A DNA stretch of 39,431 nucleotides from Fragilariopsis cylindrus CCMP1102 (GCA_900095095.1 FMBT01000069.1:1-39431), one strand, 5' to 3'; counted from the stretch's first letter, positions 1 through 9,561 are shown. Numbers and translations are program-made. The notes: generated by a model from the letters alone, not told the origin.

Positions 1-391
1 CGTTTGCTGGGTCATTTTCATTGTAATTTTCATCTTCCAAATCTGTCAGTTTTAATTTTCTGTTCTCTGGACCATTAATCCGTATATCACGTGAAACTAG
101 CCAATCCATTTCTAGCTTACATACATTGCATTTCGAATCATACAATACATTGATTTCTTCAGGAAATAATCGTACATTCTCATCAGTCGTAGTAACGGTT
201 TTCGTCGTACTTGCACTTGCGGTTGACGATAAAGACGAGGAAGAATACGTGTATCGACGATAAGCTACATTCTTATGACGAAAAGCAAATCCATCAACGG
301 CGATACTGAGTCCACCTTTACCGAGCCTTCTATTCATCGTTGCGAATATTGTCATAGCGGCCATTATACGTATTATACACTGAACATTCAT
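1..391 (-). CDS. DCC-family (DUF393) thiol-disulfide oxidoreductase-like protein, 3' end outside window
   Basis: An open frame runs from ATG at 391 down to base 1 without a stop and gives about 130 residues. It continues beyond the window. Near residue 96 it reads VLYDSKCNVCKLEMDWL, which carries the D-x-x-C-x-x-C signature naming the DCC (DUF393) family of predicted thiol-disulfide oxidoreductases. The first ~80 residues are basic and Ser/Thr-rich and look like an organelle targeting leader; this is inference. Other in-frame ATGs (for example at 364) could be the true start. An in-frame stop lies upstream near 440, so the gene should begin in this stretch unless a 5' exon exists. The plus-strand frame over 275-556 is its antisense shadow. 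The molecular substrate of this family is not established. Confidence 0.75.
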   Translation of the reverse strand, partial: MNVQCIIRIMAAMTIFATMNRRLGKGGLSIAVDGFAFRHKNVAYRRYTYSSSSLSSTASASTTKTVTTTDENVRLFPEEINVLYDSKCNVCKLEMDWLVSRDIRINGPENRKLKLTDLEDENYNENDPAN

Positions 392-927
392 AACAATCCT
401 ACTACTAGCACTAATACTAATACAGACACCAAATATTTATTTCTTGATTTTGATTCTTTGCCACCGTATCGATACTATCGTCAACAACGCTGTATTATCG
501 ATAATAATGATGTGCATAAGTTACTTGTTAAAAAATCTAGATTTCTTATTTCTTAGCCATCTCAGCAGGAGTGACTCACTCATGAATGAATGATGTCATT
601 ATATAAGACGCATAGCAATTAAGTCACGCACGAATTAATTTCAAGTTTTTAATGCATATAAAAAAAATAACAAGGCACCAACATTCGTTTCATCAAGAAT
701 ATAGACCTTTTGATGAGTGCATTCACAAATGGGATGGGAAGGAAACCAGGGGTGATAGTCTTCTTTTAAAATTGGCACAGAGCTGGGAGCGCAGCATCTG
801 GATTATTGGTAACAGAGATACCAATTATACTTGGAAGAACAACCATTCTAAATAATATAATATGCATTTCTATTTTTAATACTACTTTTTAAAGGTGCGT
901 CACGCTATCCCCCAATGATTATTCCAC
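392..927. other. Gap, no supported gene
   Basis: This AT-rich spacer lies between two minus-strand genes. It should hold the 3' UTR of the BRCA1-like gene and the promoter of the DCC gene. A 67-codon plus frame (652-855) has no recognisable domain. A short minus frame near 858-775 looks weakly protein-like but stops quickly. I call neither. Confidence 0.5.
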
Positions 928-3900
928 TTAAAGACCAAGTTGCCAAAGATCCTTTATCATAGCAGGCTCAAAGGAGGTTGCTGGTAGCGGTTTTGCGCAA
1001 GTGACGGATTCGATGACCCATTGAGAATCGACGACGGTTACAGTCCTAGGTGATGGCCAATGCTGTTCCCCCTCAAGCGCAGCCTTGAAATCCCTTTCTA
1101 AAGATTTCGGCAATGTTCCCGGTGATTCACCGCATACAATAATAAATCTGCCAGAGGAGGGGAAGAATTGCATTTCATTTAATTTTGCCATACCATTCAC
1201 TTTCGCGGAAACATCTTTCGCTGTAGTAACTATTTTAGCACCGCCTTCTTTGAGCAAATCTTGAATGTTCTTCCTTTTATCTGGGGAATAGCTTCCGAAC
1301 AAATAGACGCAAGTTTTTTGAAACGGTAGAACCGGTGCCTTGGCCTGCTGAGAACTCCATGCTGCTGCCATTTTGGCTACACCATAGTCGGAATCCCCAC
1401 TATTAGTAATAACTGTATCCTTCGTAGGCAGGCTTCGTACGATTATTTTAGGTTGTACAACCTTGTTTTCCTTCTCACAAAGTCGTAACCAATCGGAAGT
1501 GACTATAGGGATCCCCGCCAGGGCCGATCTCATTACCTTAAGCGTCCGCACGCTGGCACGGACATTGTTGTCGTCGCTATTGTCTGTTTCTGCAGGAACA
1601 ATACAGAGTGTCGTCTTCTTGGTTACAGTCTCCGTCGTTTTTATAGTCAAATCACCAGCAAAGCCTTTAGTGCAGAGCGTCTTCAAGATAGCCTTGTCAT
1701 CGTCACTTAGATTAGATGCTACAATGGTTATCGATTTACTCGTGATCGCATCCTGTATTCTTTGCTTATATCTTCTATCTGCGTACATTATAGCATCTTC
1801 CTTCGACATATTCAACAACGAATCTAATGGTGATTCGAGAGACTCTCGAGATTTGACTGCCGATGATGACCCTCTAAAATGCTGACGTGTTGGAACGTCA
1901 TTACCTTCTGTTTTAGCCCATTCAACCTTCGCTTTTGGTATGCTTCTCTTTTTCACGCTAGGTTTGGTTTTCTGCAACGAGGGATCTACACTGGCGATTT
2001 CGGTTGGTGCATTCTTGCGTTTTCTTTTGGATACTATACTTTTACTCGTTCCTAACATCGTAGTGTCACTGTTGTTGGAGACCTTCTTCCGACCTTGGTA
2101 TCTTTTGCCACCGGCGTTGGTAGTGTCTGAAAGGGTAGCAGCAGGGATTTTCTTTTGTTTTTTGTTGCTCTTTTTAGATTTCAGTGACACACCCGTATCA
2201 AACCCTTCTTCAGCAAGCTGCCGCAATAAGTCTTCTGGTAATATATCGAATTCGTCTTTAGCACGTCGTCTTCTACGAGCTGGAGCTGCGCTGGAGGAGG
2301 TTTCACCCGAATCTTCTTCTTGATCCTCTTTTGTCATGAAGCAAACTTCTACGTTGGATTCTTTCCCACCCAGAACGTAAGAGACATTGTAGGTTCCGTC
2401 GGTATTCATAGCCGTGATTCTTCCTACTCCACCATGCTTATTTACACCGGGCCAGGTCCGAGAAGCCACGTTGACAATAGTCCCTTTCGACCACATGGCA
2501 GTAGTCCCGGTGCCTTGCTCCGAAGTTGTCTCGACTATTTTAGTTTCGTTCGTATTCGTATTGTTCGTACCTTGGAAGAGGTTCGCATCGTTGTCACTCG
2601 TTCCTCTTTTACTAGTATCAGAAGAAGAGGAGGAAGAGGAAGAAGGTATACTCTTTGGAGCCTCCTTTAATAGTTCTTTCGCTTGCGGTTTCTTGTCCTG
2701 ATCTTGATCGATCATAGTGATATCATCATTATTATCATCACCATTGTTCTTATCCTCGTGAGTAGTGAAAAGATTTTTCTTCGCAGGACGTCGTCCAGAA
2801 CTTTTCTTACTTTCGGATCCTGCAGGTAGATTGGCCGCTTTCCCGATTTCATTCTTCGTAGACTCGTGGAGCTCATCAGTGACGATAGTAGCATTATCTT
2901 CCTTGTCATTTTTTTCTTCGGTATCATTCCCTTCCTTATCCTTGTCATTTTCCTTCTTTTCTTCTTCTTCGTCGTCGTTCTTCTCATCATCTTCTTCTTC
3001 GTCGTCTCCGGTCATAGCTACCGTTTGATCATCGTCTCCAGTCATAGCTACCGTTTTGTCATCACTGTCGTCGTCATCACCATCATCGTCGTCACAGGGA
3101 ATATCGTCTCCTCCGTCAAAATCTTCGTTGTTACTACCTTCATTAGCCGAAGCATCACGGTCCTCCTTACTGTTTGTTTCGTCGTTATTGTCGTTACCAT
3201 CGCCTCCGTCGTTATTACTACCAGTCACGTCCTCTTTTTCTTCGTCCTGCTCTTTTCTTTCATCATCGTTATCATTTGTGGCTGCAATTCCATTATCGCC
3301 ACCACCATCGTCGTCATGCTCTTCTTCTTGTTGCGATGAGAAACGAAGCTGGGGGAGACTATTCATTGACATCATCTGTAGTCCACCCATGGAATCTTCA
3401 ATCATTCCCGTTACGTTAACACCTAATGAAGATAGACGTTGTTGTCGTCCTATTATCGTTTCTATCTTTGTTGGACTAGATTGTTTTTGTTCATCGACCC
3501 AGAACGATGCTTCGTGATCAATCGGTGAAAGAGAATCTGCTTCGAATGGCAGCGACGGCGATGATGACAACACTGTATCATTATTTGGTGCTGCTGATTC
3601 TGCTACTGCTCCAGAAGTCGAAGCTGAAATCGGAAGAGATGATTGTACTTGTTTGTTGTCTCGTTTGGAAAAGGATTTTCGGACATGACGATTAGATCGT
3701 CCCGTATCAGTCCTCGCAAACATAGGTGGAGACGGAATCGGTGTTGGTGGTGATGGAGACGGACCATCACAGATGTCTTTGTTATTATCGTTATCGTTAT
3801 CGTTATTGCTATTGCTATTGCTATTGCTATTGATATCGTTATCGTTATTGCTATTGCTTTTGCTATTGCTATTGCTCTCGTTATCGTTATCAAACGACAT

Positions 3901-5829
3901 TCGGACCTTCTTCTTTTTGATGATTGGTGGTTTGATAGTAAGCCCATCGACATTGGGTTCTTTCAGTAATAACGCAGAAGATAATGGTGGCTGGCGCAAT
4001 GACGACGACGTAAGTTTTACCCCATTATTCTTATGTTCCTTCTCTTTCATATAATTATTATTATTATGACCTCTATCTCTTCGGATCATCATTTTTCCCG
4101 TACTAAAATCAACAGTGCGTTTATTGTCACTACCACCGTCACCGCCGGCGTAGTCGGTGGTTGTTCCTTGTGAGTCAGTTCCTTGTGTTGCTGTCGCGAA
4201 TAGTTCTTTTGTTCCTTGTGAGTCGGTTCCTTGTGTCGCTGTCGCGAATAATTCAGATCCTACATCATCATCATCATCGTTGTTTGTTTTGGTAGTTGTG
4301 AAAGTACTAGCAGTAGTATTATCACTTGTGTGTACCGATGATCGTCGCACCTTAAAAAATCCATCATCGTCATCAATGTTGTCGTTGTCTTTCTTCAGCA
4401 ATAACAATCCAGCCGTTTCAACTTCTTCCGTCACACTTTCGAGTTTTTCAACGAGAGCATTATGATGCGACTGTTCTTCCTCCTCCTCCTTCGTCGATTC
4501 TTGCATTTCACGATCAGCTTCTAATTGTTCCCTTGCTTGTTCTTGAACTTCTTGTGTATTCGGCAATGCATTATCCGGCATAGATGATGGCGGTAGAGGA
4601 AAAAGAGATTTCGAAGTTCCCGTCTTCGTATCCGTATTCGTAGTCATTATTGTTTTTGTTGGTGCCGTCATCTTATTCGAATTCAAATCGAAATTGAAAT
4701 TTCCATGAATGGCATCACAACATGCTTCGAAATTAGCTTTGACAACTTGTTCAGTTTCTTCAATTTGTAATTTAGAACAAACCCCTCTTTTATGACAATC
4801 TGGTAATGCTTCAACTTGATATGTCATAGCAACAAAAAGACGATCAAGTCGTGCACGATCCGACTCATCGTCGTATGCATCATCATCCTCCGAATCATAT
4901 TCATCCAGATTTTTACCAAAAGTTTCAACCTTTTGTGTCATGGTTGTTATTTCAGGACAATATGTACCAGGTGCAAAACTAAATGCACGCAATACATCTT
5001 TATAGGCATCGGTTACATTCAAAAATTCCTCATCAGATTCTAAGGAACGTTTGGTACAGGGTGTCTTACATTCCGGACAAACCAATCGTTTTGGATCATT
5101 GCCACCACATCGTAAATATCCAGTAATACAGTCATGACAAAATTTATGCATACATTTTGTTCGAACTGGATTAGTAACAGTGGATAAACAGATACCACAT
5201 CGTACGGAATTACCTATATTCAAACGTAATTCACGATCAATTATTTGCCACAATTCAGGGGGTTGCATTCTTATTTGTGTTTCTTTTTCTTTTTCCATTA
5301 GATCTGTTGCTGTAGTTTTAGCTTTAGCTTTAGTCAAGCAGTCTGATGATGCTTCTTCTTCTTCTTCTTTTTTGTCTTTAATCTTCGATGTCGACATCTC
5401 GTCCTTCTCCTTCTTCGACGATGAAGCGACGACTGTTCTTCTCTTGATATCACCGCCCCCGCCACCGCCACTGCCACCACCACCACTGGAACTAATACTG
5501 GTAGAAATTTCATGATCATGATGATGATCAGTCATCATAGAAACTGATGAGGTTGTTGTATTCGCTGTGATGTCCGCAGTAGAGGCAGTTCCAGGTGTGG
5601 CAATATTAGCTTTGTTATTAGTTCCAGAAGCAGCTTTATTATTCCCGACGGGAGTCGTCAAAAATATTTTGTTACTACTACCGCCACTTCTATCCACAGT
5701 AGTATCAACAGTAGTATCAACCACTACTGTATTTTCTTCTTCTTCTTCTTCAAGATTTTTTGCCTTGGTTTTCGGAGTGCTGAATACACGAATCCCAGCT
5801 TGTGTAGCTTTTACGAGTGAGGACAACAT
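928..5829 (-). CDS. BRCA1-like protein: RING finger, SH3/Tudor-like module, tandem BRCT
   Basis: This single exon encodes 1633 aa. A C3HC4 RING lies at about residues 213-256: CGIC, then CMHKFCHDC, then CPEC supply the eight zinc ligands. The last ~270 residues hold two BRCT repeats, at about 1363-1460 (ending IPIVTSDWLRLCEK) and about 1503-1625 (ending VVDSQWVIESV), each with the characteristic Trp. Around 1110 a small SH3-like block reads RTWPGVNKHGGVGRI and later YNVSYVLGGKE, a module common in stramenopile chromatin proteins. The middle is Asp/Glu/Asn/Ser-rich, with tandem repeats of 16 codons (4163-4254), 10 codons (3002-3061) and an Asn-Ser tract (3773-3895). RING at one end and paired BRCT at the other is the BRCA1/BARD1 layout. 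That family forms a nuclear E3 ubiquitin ligase in homologous-recombination repair. The role here is inferred from architecture, and orthology to BRCA1 rather than BARD1 cannot be decided. Confidence 0.85.
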   Translation of the reverse strand: MLSSLVKATQAGIRVFSTPKTKAKNLEEEEEENTVVVDTTVDTTVDRSGGSSNKIFLTTPVGNNKAASGTNNKANIATPGTASTADITANTTTSSVSMMTDHHHDHEISTSISSSGGGGSGGGGGGDIKRRTVVASSSKKEKDEMSTSKIKDKKEEEEEASSDCLTKAKAKTTATDLMEKEKETQIRMQPPELWQIIDRELRLNIGNSVRCGICLSTVTNPVRTKCMHKFCHDCITGYLRCGGNDPKRLVCPECKTPCTKRSLESDEEFLNVTDAYKDVLRAFSFAPGTYCPEITTMTQKVETFGKNLDEYDSEDDDAYDDESDRARLDRLFVAMTYQVEALPDCHKRGVCSKLQIEETEQVVKANFEACCDAIHGNFNFDLNSNKMTAPTKTIMTTNTDTKTGTSKSLFPLPPSSMPDNALPNTQEVQEQAREQLEADREMQESTKEEEEEQSHHNALVEKLESVTEEVETAGLLLLKKDNDNIDDDDGFFKVRRSSVHTSDNTTASTFTTTKTNNDDDDDVGSELFATATQGTDSQGTKELFATATQGTDSQGTTTDYAGGDGGSDNKRTVDFSTGKMMIRRDRGHNNNNYMKEKEHKNNGVKLTSSSLRQPPLSSALLLKEPNVDGLTIKPPIIKKKKVRMSFDNDNESNSNSKSNSNNDNDINSNSNSNSNNDNDNDNNKDICDGPSPSPPTPIPSPPMFARTDTGRSNRHVRKSFSKRDNKQVQSSLPISASTSGAVAESAAPNNDTVLSSSPSLPFEADSLSPIDHEASFWVDEQKQSSPTKIETIIGRQQRLSSLGVNVTGMIEDSMGGLQMMSMNSLPQLRFSSQQEEEHDDDGGGDNGIAATNDNDDERKEQDEEKEDVTGSNNDGGDGNDNNDETNSKEDRDASANEGSNNEDFDGGDDIPCDDDDGDDDDSDDKTVAMTGDDDQTVAMTGDDEEEDDEKNDDEEEEKKENDKDKEGNDTEEKNDKEDNATIVTDELHESTKNEIGKAANLPAGSESKKSSGRRPAKKNLFTTHEDKNNGDDNNDDITMIDQDQDKKPQAKELLKEAPKSIPSSSSSSSSDTSKRGTSDNDANLFQGTNNTNTNETKIVETTSEQGTGTTAMWSKGTIVNVASRTWPGVNKHGGVGRITAMNTDGTYNVSYVLGGKESNVEVCFMTKEDQEEDSGETSSSAAPARRRRRAKDEFDILPEDLLRQLAEEGFDTGVSLKSKKSNKKQKKIPAATLSDTTNAGGKRYQGRKKVSNNSDTTMLGTSKSIVSKRKRKNAPTEIASVDPSLQKTKPSVKKRSIPKAKVEWAKTEGNDVPTRQHFRGSSSAVKSRESLESPLDSLLNMSKEDAIMYADRRYKQRIQDAITSKSITIVASNLSDDDKAILKTLCTKGFAGDLTIKTTETVTKKTTLCIVPAETDNSDDNNVRASVRTLKVMRSALAGIPIVTSDWLRLCEKENKVVQPKIIVRSLPTKDTVITNSGDSDYGVAKMAAAWSSQQAKAPVLPFQKTCVYLFGSYSPDKRKNIQDLLKEGGAKIVTTAKDVSAKVNGMAKLNEMQFFPSSGRFIIVCGESPGTLPKSLERDFKAALEGEQHWPSPRTVTVVDSQWVIESVTCAKPLPATSFEPAMIKDLWQLGL
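3773..3895. repeat. Short-unit minisatellite inside the BRCA1-like gene
   Basis: Imperfect 6-base units of the gttatc / gttatt / gctatt type run for about 120 bases in frame. On the minus strand they encode an Asn/Ser/Asp tract. Units of 6 bases keep the frame, so length changes would be tolerated. Confidence 0.85.
4163..4254. repeat. 48-base tandem duplication in the BRCA1-like gene
   Basis: Two copies start at 4163 and 4211, exactly 48 bases apart and nearly identical. They encode the twice-repeated peptide ELFATATQGTDSQGT. The duplication is in frame. Confidence 0.85.
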
Positions 5830-6410
5830 ATATCAAGCTTTTATTCCGGTCCGGTACACAGTAGTCGAATATAAAAATTGTTTAGGCGGATGCTTTGATT
5901 TTCTTACTTGTATTGGCTATCCTTATTCTTCTCTCCCTTCAATGATAGCAACTAACTGTGAGTATAAAAATATACCACCATTGCTGTCAACAATTGCATA
6001 GGCTCCTCGATTAAGAACCGATCGTCGTATCATTTTTTCCCCACGCAATACCGAATAATGCGCGCGAGAGTATTGTGACGCAGTAGAAGGGCGTTCCTTG
6101 ATTGCTGATGATCGAGAGGGGGCGGATTCGATGAAAAAATTGGGCGCGAAGTTCCATTCCCGCCTGTTCAGTCCCGCTCATTTATGCTGTAGCCAATAAT
6201 TATTTTTGAGAAACAAAGGAAATAAAAGCAAGCAAACGCGGCAATATGTCGTAAGTGTCATCGAATGAGTGAAAAGGTGACGAAAACAGAGGGACGACCA
6301 CGAACGAAGACAATTTGCAAGCCATAATCATCTTGATACAAGTGAGAACGTTGTGGATACTATAACCAAAGCATCCTCTCTCGTTTTCTTTTTCTTCGAA
6401 CTATACAACA
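5830..6410. promoter_or_regulatory. Divergent promoter region with E2F-like sites
   Basis: The 581 bases separate the BRCA1-like start (minus) from the TPR gene start (plus), so both promoters must lie here. A cluster reads GGGCGCGAA (6142-6150), ATTCCCGCC (6156-6164) and TCCCGC (6172-6177). These resemble E2F sites (TTTSSCGC and its complement), which control S-phase and repair genes in animals and plants. The stretch is more GC-rich than its surroundings. No TATA box stands out. Actual E2F binding is inference. Confidence 0.4.
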
Positions 6411-7274
6411 ATGTCGTCCAGCGACGACGAGAGCCAAATACCGTCCAACGACGAGATGGCACAAGATGATCGTTGCTGGGATGGTAATTGGATGACTAGT
6501 GGTCTTAACTTAATGTTTGTTGGATTAACCTCGGATGATTTCTGTCAAAATCAAATGACAGAATTTTTGGATGAAAAGGAAGATGGTGGTGGAGTTTTGC
6601 AAGAAGAACATGAATTTTTAACCTTACCTTTAGATGGCGATGAAGACGCATGGGCAAAGATGCATATCAGAATCCTACGACCTCGTAAGTTGCATCTAGC
6701 GGGGGGTGCAATTCGAAGTTTCACCGACGGTACTTGCCCACCAAGAATACGCATCCGGAAACTCAACTCAAAAGAAATGGAAGAACTTTTAGAGCACAAG
6801 AAGCTTGGAAATCAAGCTTTTTCTAGTAAAGAATTTGAAACAGCAATTGAACATTATGACGACGCTCTTATAGTTGTGCCATTGGAACTGTTTGTTGCGC
6901 CAGTAGAACAAATCAATACAATAGTGAGTGTTTTATCAAATAAAGCAGAATGTGAACTTAGACTGAAGCGGTATGAAGACGCGGGGTGTACTGCTACTGA
7001 TGCCTTGATGTTTGATAATAATCATGAAAAGTCACGACTGCGTAGAGCTAAAGCTGAACTCGCTATCGCTGGGCTTCCACATCTTGTTCAGGCACAAGTT
7101 GATCTACAGGAGATCGTTGAAAATCTATATTCCAAGGCTGGTGTGAAGGAAGCAAAAGAATTACTCAATCAGCTGGACGAAATCCTGAACATGGAGAAGA
7201 AAAGTAAGCTGAATCAAAACCCTGATTTCGATTATGACTTTTATGTCCGAATGTTAAAATCAAGATGTTGGTGA
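6411..7274 (+). CDS. TPR-repeat cochaperone-like protein
   Basis: This is a single-exon protein of 287 aa. The first ~25 residues are acidic and Ser-rich. A central block (about 60-120) includes EDAWAKMHIRILRPRKLHL. A tetratricopeptide region starts at about residue 125: EHKKLGNQAFSSKEFETAIE is a classic first TPR helix pair, followed by LSNKAECELRLKRYEDA and a third, weaker repeat around RLRRAKAELAIAG. Three TPRs after an acidic N-terminus resemble TTC1/TTC4/SGT-type cochaperones that grip chaperone C-termini. The N-terminal half is not one I recognise, so the partner is unknown. No signal peptide or membrane segment is visible, which suggests cytosol or nucleus. The start ATG sits soon after a CT-rich leader. 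Confidence 0.75.
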   Translation: MSSSDDESQIPSNDEMAQDDRCWDGNWMTSGLNLMFVGLTSDDFCQNQMTEFLDEKEDGGGVLQEEHEFLTLPLDGDEDAWAKMHIRILRPRKLHLAGGAIRSFTDGTCPPRIRIRKLNSKEMEELLEHKKLGNQAFSSKEFETAIEHYDDALIVVPLELFVAPVEQINTIVSVLSNKAECELRLKRYEDAGCTATDALMFDNNHEKSRLRRAKAELAIAGLPHLVQAQVDLQEIVENLYSKAGVKEAKELLNQLDEILNMEKKSKLNQNPDFDYDFYVRMLKSRCW

Positions 7275-7398
7275 TAATTTCTTTCTTGAAATTTCCGTGT
7301 AGACAAAAATATTGGCTCAATATTTAATGCTATAAAACTAAAACTACAAACGTACCCAAACAACAATCTTATTTCTTTCACAACATCTATGGTATGTT

Positions 7399-7746
7399 TC
7401 AATAATTTTCCATGAACAGATTGAGAAAATTGTAATGCACTGCATCTTTGGCTAATCTAGTTCTCATCTCGTCTAAATGAGGAACCTAAAAAAAATAGAA
7501 CGAGTCTTATATTTGATTTGGCATTAAAATGATTATGTAATTCTTAAAATATTCCATACAGCAAGTTAAATAGATTCAGTTCCATAAACTGGTCCACTGT
7601 CGAGAACAATTGTAGCATACACTATGCGTTAAAGCCCAATAACACAGCAACCTGTGCAGATAATTGAAGTCAATACTACCATTACATTTTTTTTGCCTTT
7701 CTTCATTCGCTAAAGTTTGGAAAGATTCTTTCCCTCTAACGTTAAT
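7399..7746 (-). CDS. Possible 3' exons of an unrecognised minus-strand gene
   Basis: A putative last exon (7485-7399) reads from VPHLDEMRTRLAKDA to LFMENY and stops with TGA. It is preceded on the minus strand by a strong acceptor (pyrimidine tract, then TAG). Upstream, 7746-7621 is open and contains FNYLHRLLCYWALTHS, ending exactly at a GTATGC donor in matching phase 0. That gives a 135-base intron, a normal length for this window. The upstream frame has no ATG, so another 5' exon would be needed, or this is a gene remnant. The peptide looks protein-like but matches no family I know. It is convergent with the TPR gene. Confidence 0.28.
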
Positions 7747-8124
7747 CTAAAGTCATTTGGGGCATATACATTTCGGCGAAATAAATTAATCCATGGTCGC
7801 GCGTGTTTCAACGTTTTTCCACGATTACATTTTTTCGATTTTTCATTATTATTTCGAAAGAAAAAAAAAAACAGAATAGAAACGGATCATTCATCATTTC
7901 ATCGTCGTATCTTCAGTCGTATGTACAGTACGGTACAAGTAGAGAGGAAGGATGGAATATGGAAAGGAAAATCTAATAAGCGATAGACAAACACAGAAGG
8001 TCTAGAGCTAGGAGATACTGGGTGGAAAAATCACAGCCTGTCTATCATCGAACACTTTTCACAAAACATATCACAACTTACAATTTACATTTCTGCAAAA
8101 TCAACACGGAAAAAACAATATAAA
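7747..8124. other. Gap, 5' flank of the repeat-protein gene
   Basis: The spacer is AT-rich, with an A-run at 7860-7870 and an 89-codon plus frame (7717-7986) without any recognisable domain. AATATAAA lies directly before the ATG at 8125. I see no gene of its own. Confidence 0.4.
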
Positions 8125-8907
8125 ATGGCAAAAACAAGCATCTTAAACTGGTTAAAACCGAAGACGAGACGTAGTAAACGTTCAAGCAAAAGATCATCCG
8201 GCAGCAACTCGTCGACGGGAGGTCAACGTTCGATCAACGCATCATCATCCTCCGGCGGCCGCATATCCACAAAAAATAAACGTTCGGACAGTGAGAAGGT
8301 CAAAGAAGGGACAAAAGAAGCAAGCGCAAAGATCGGTGAGAAGGTCATAGAAGGGATGAAGGATGCTCGTGATCTGTTTGTAGTAATTTACTTCCTTTCT
8401 GTTTTGATCATGAACTACGATATTAATTTTTCGACTAAATCTAACAGCGACAAAGACAAGCCACCCACTCCGTTGAAGAATCGTGGGTTTACGGATAGGG
8501 CTGCGCGTGAACATCGTAAAGGGATGAAGGAAGCTGGTGGAAAGGCCGGCGAAAAAGTCAAAGAAGGGATAAAGGAAGCTGGCACAAATGCCACTGAGAA
8601 GGTCAAAGAAGGGATAAAAGAAGCAGGCGCAAAGATCGGTGAGAAGGTCAAAGAAGGGATGAAGGATGCTCGTAATCTGTTTGTAGCAATTTACTTCCTT
8701 TCTGTTTTGATCATGAAATACGATATTAATTTTTATATTGCTTCGTCTTTGGGAGCTTTCATAATATTCAACATAGTCGTATCTAACGCTCATAATATGT
8801 ATGTAGCAATTTACTTCCTTTCTGTTTTGATCATGAACTACGATATTAATTTTTACATTGCTTCGTCTTTGGGAGCTTTCTTAATAGTCGTATCTAACGT
8901 AATCTAA
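8125..8907 (+). CDS. Modular repeat protein: LEA-like amphipathic helices and hydrophobic segments
   Basis: The protein has 260 aa. Residues 1-55 are a basic Ser-rich leader (RRSKRSSKRSSG). Then come helical repeats of the type GEKVKEGIKEAGAKIGEKV, an 11-residue-like Lys/Glu/Ala/Gly pattern seen in LEA-4 and apolipoprotein-like proteins. Three hydrophobic segments follow the pattern VAIYFLSVLIMNYDINF. The last two are each followed by YIASSLGAF, so they could form membrane hairpins. At DNA level the gene is built from duplications: 8293-8431 recurs at 8596-8734 (offset 303), and about 110 bases from 8670 recur 120 bases further on. All keep frame. No family is recognised with certainty. Stress or membrane-surface binding is a guess from the LEA-like pattern. 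There is no classical signal peptide. Confidence 0.6.
   Translation: MAKTSILNWLKPKTRRSKRSSKRSSGSNSSTGGQRSINASSSSGGRISTKNKRSDSEKVKEGTKEASAKIGEKVIEGMKDARDLFVVIYFLSVLIMNYDINFSTKSNSDKDKPPTPLKNRGFTDRAAREHRKGMKEAGGKAGEKVKEGIKEAGTNATEKVKEGIKEAGAKIGEKVKEGMKDARNLFVAIYFLSVLIMKYDINFYIASSLGAFIIFNIVVSNAHNMYVAIYFLSVLIMNYDINFYIASSLGAFLIVVSNVI
8293..8900. repeat. Internal in-frame segmental duplications
   Basis: Copy 8293-8431 matches 8596-8734 at an offset of 303 bases. A second unit of about 110-120 bases around 8670-8789 matches 8790-8900 at an offset of 120. Both offsets are multiples of three, and the copies are nearly identical, which implies recent duplication or ongoing homogenisation. Confidence 0.8.
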
Positions 8908-9561
8908 CATATGTGACAACCTGATGTATAATAATAATGATATATAAACTTTTTAGTAATCAACAATCGTTTACATGATCAAATTATATTCATACCAAAT
9001 CGTACGTACGATAATCCAATTTGTCGTTCGTATCTATTACAGTAAACCCTTCATACAAAACAATATTTAGAAACTACTACTAGATCAGATACTGTAAAAC
9101 GAACATAACAATCGATTGATTGATCAATTAATTTGATCAAATTTAACAAAATTAATTACAGAATAGATATGGCTAACCCCCAATGTGGGATGTGCTAGGG
9201 GGTGCGGGTGTTACTTTTTTACTGCTTGATGTATTTTATCATGCTTGATTTTTTTTGAGTCGTAACTTTTATATATATTGGTTGTCGTGTGTGGCATCGT
9301 CACTTGACAAGTCACCGCCGCGGCGAAGCAGTGTTCGTCATCGGCGACAATTAATCGTCGAACACAAAATCTACATTTTTAATGTTGTTTTTCACCACAT
9401 TCACGATAATAAGCAACGTATAATCATGTTACGTATCATAAAAATCTTCTACAGTAGCTAGCTTTACGAGCAATACTGTACAAAGGTATCGATATAATAT
9501 ATCAACTCGAAAGTATCCACAGAACCTTCTAGCTTTTCGAGCTCTACAAAGACATCTAACC
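8908..9561. other. Gap, no gene seen
   Basis: The 654 bases are mostly AT-rich, with a 12-base perfect palindrome (tcgtacgtacga, 9000-9011), a run of tgatcaatt-like inverted motifs at 9110-9150 and a G-rich patch at 9177-9215. I see no coding pattern. It should contain the 3' UTR of the repeat protein and the promoter of the next gene. Confidence 0.45.

Noticed and set aside
275-556. 93-codon plus ORF
   Set aside because: It is antisense to the DCC-family frame, which has a clear D-x-x-C-x-x-C motif.
652-855. 67-codon plus ORF
   Set aside because: It is short, has no domain and no splice context.
2320-4465. Many antisense ORFs over the BRCA1-like gene
   Set aside because: They consist of Ser/Leu/Val/Phe runs produced by reading Asp/Glu/Asn codon repeats backwards. 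No domains are present.
7717-7986. 89-codon plus ORF before the 8125 gene
   Set aside because: The composition follows AT-rich spacer and a poly-A run. No domain is seen, and it overlaps candidate minus exons.
8245-8793. 182-codon minus ORF opposite the LEA-like gene
   Set aside because: It mirrors the repeat structure of the plus-strand gene. The plus strand has the better start, composition and helix pattern.
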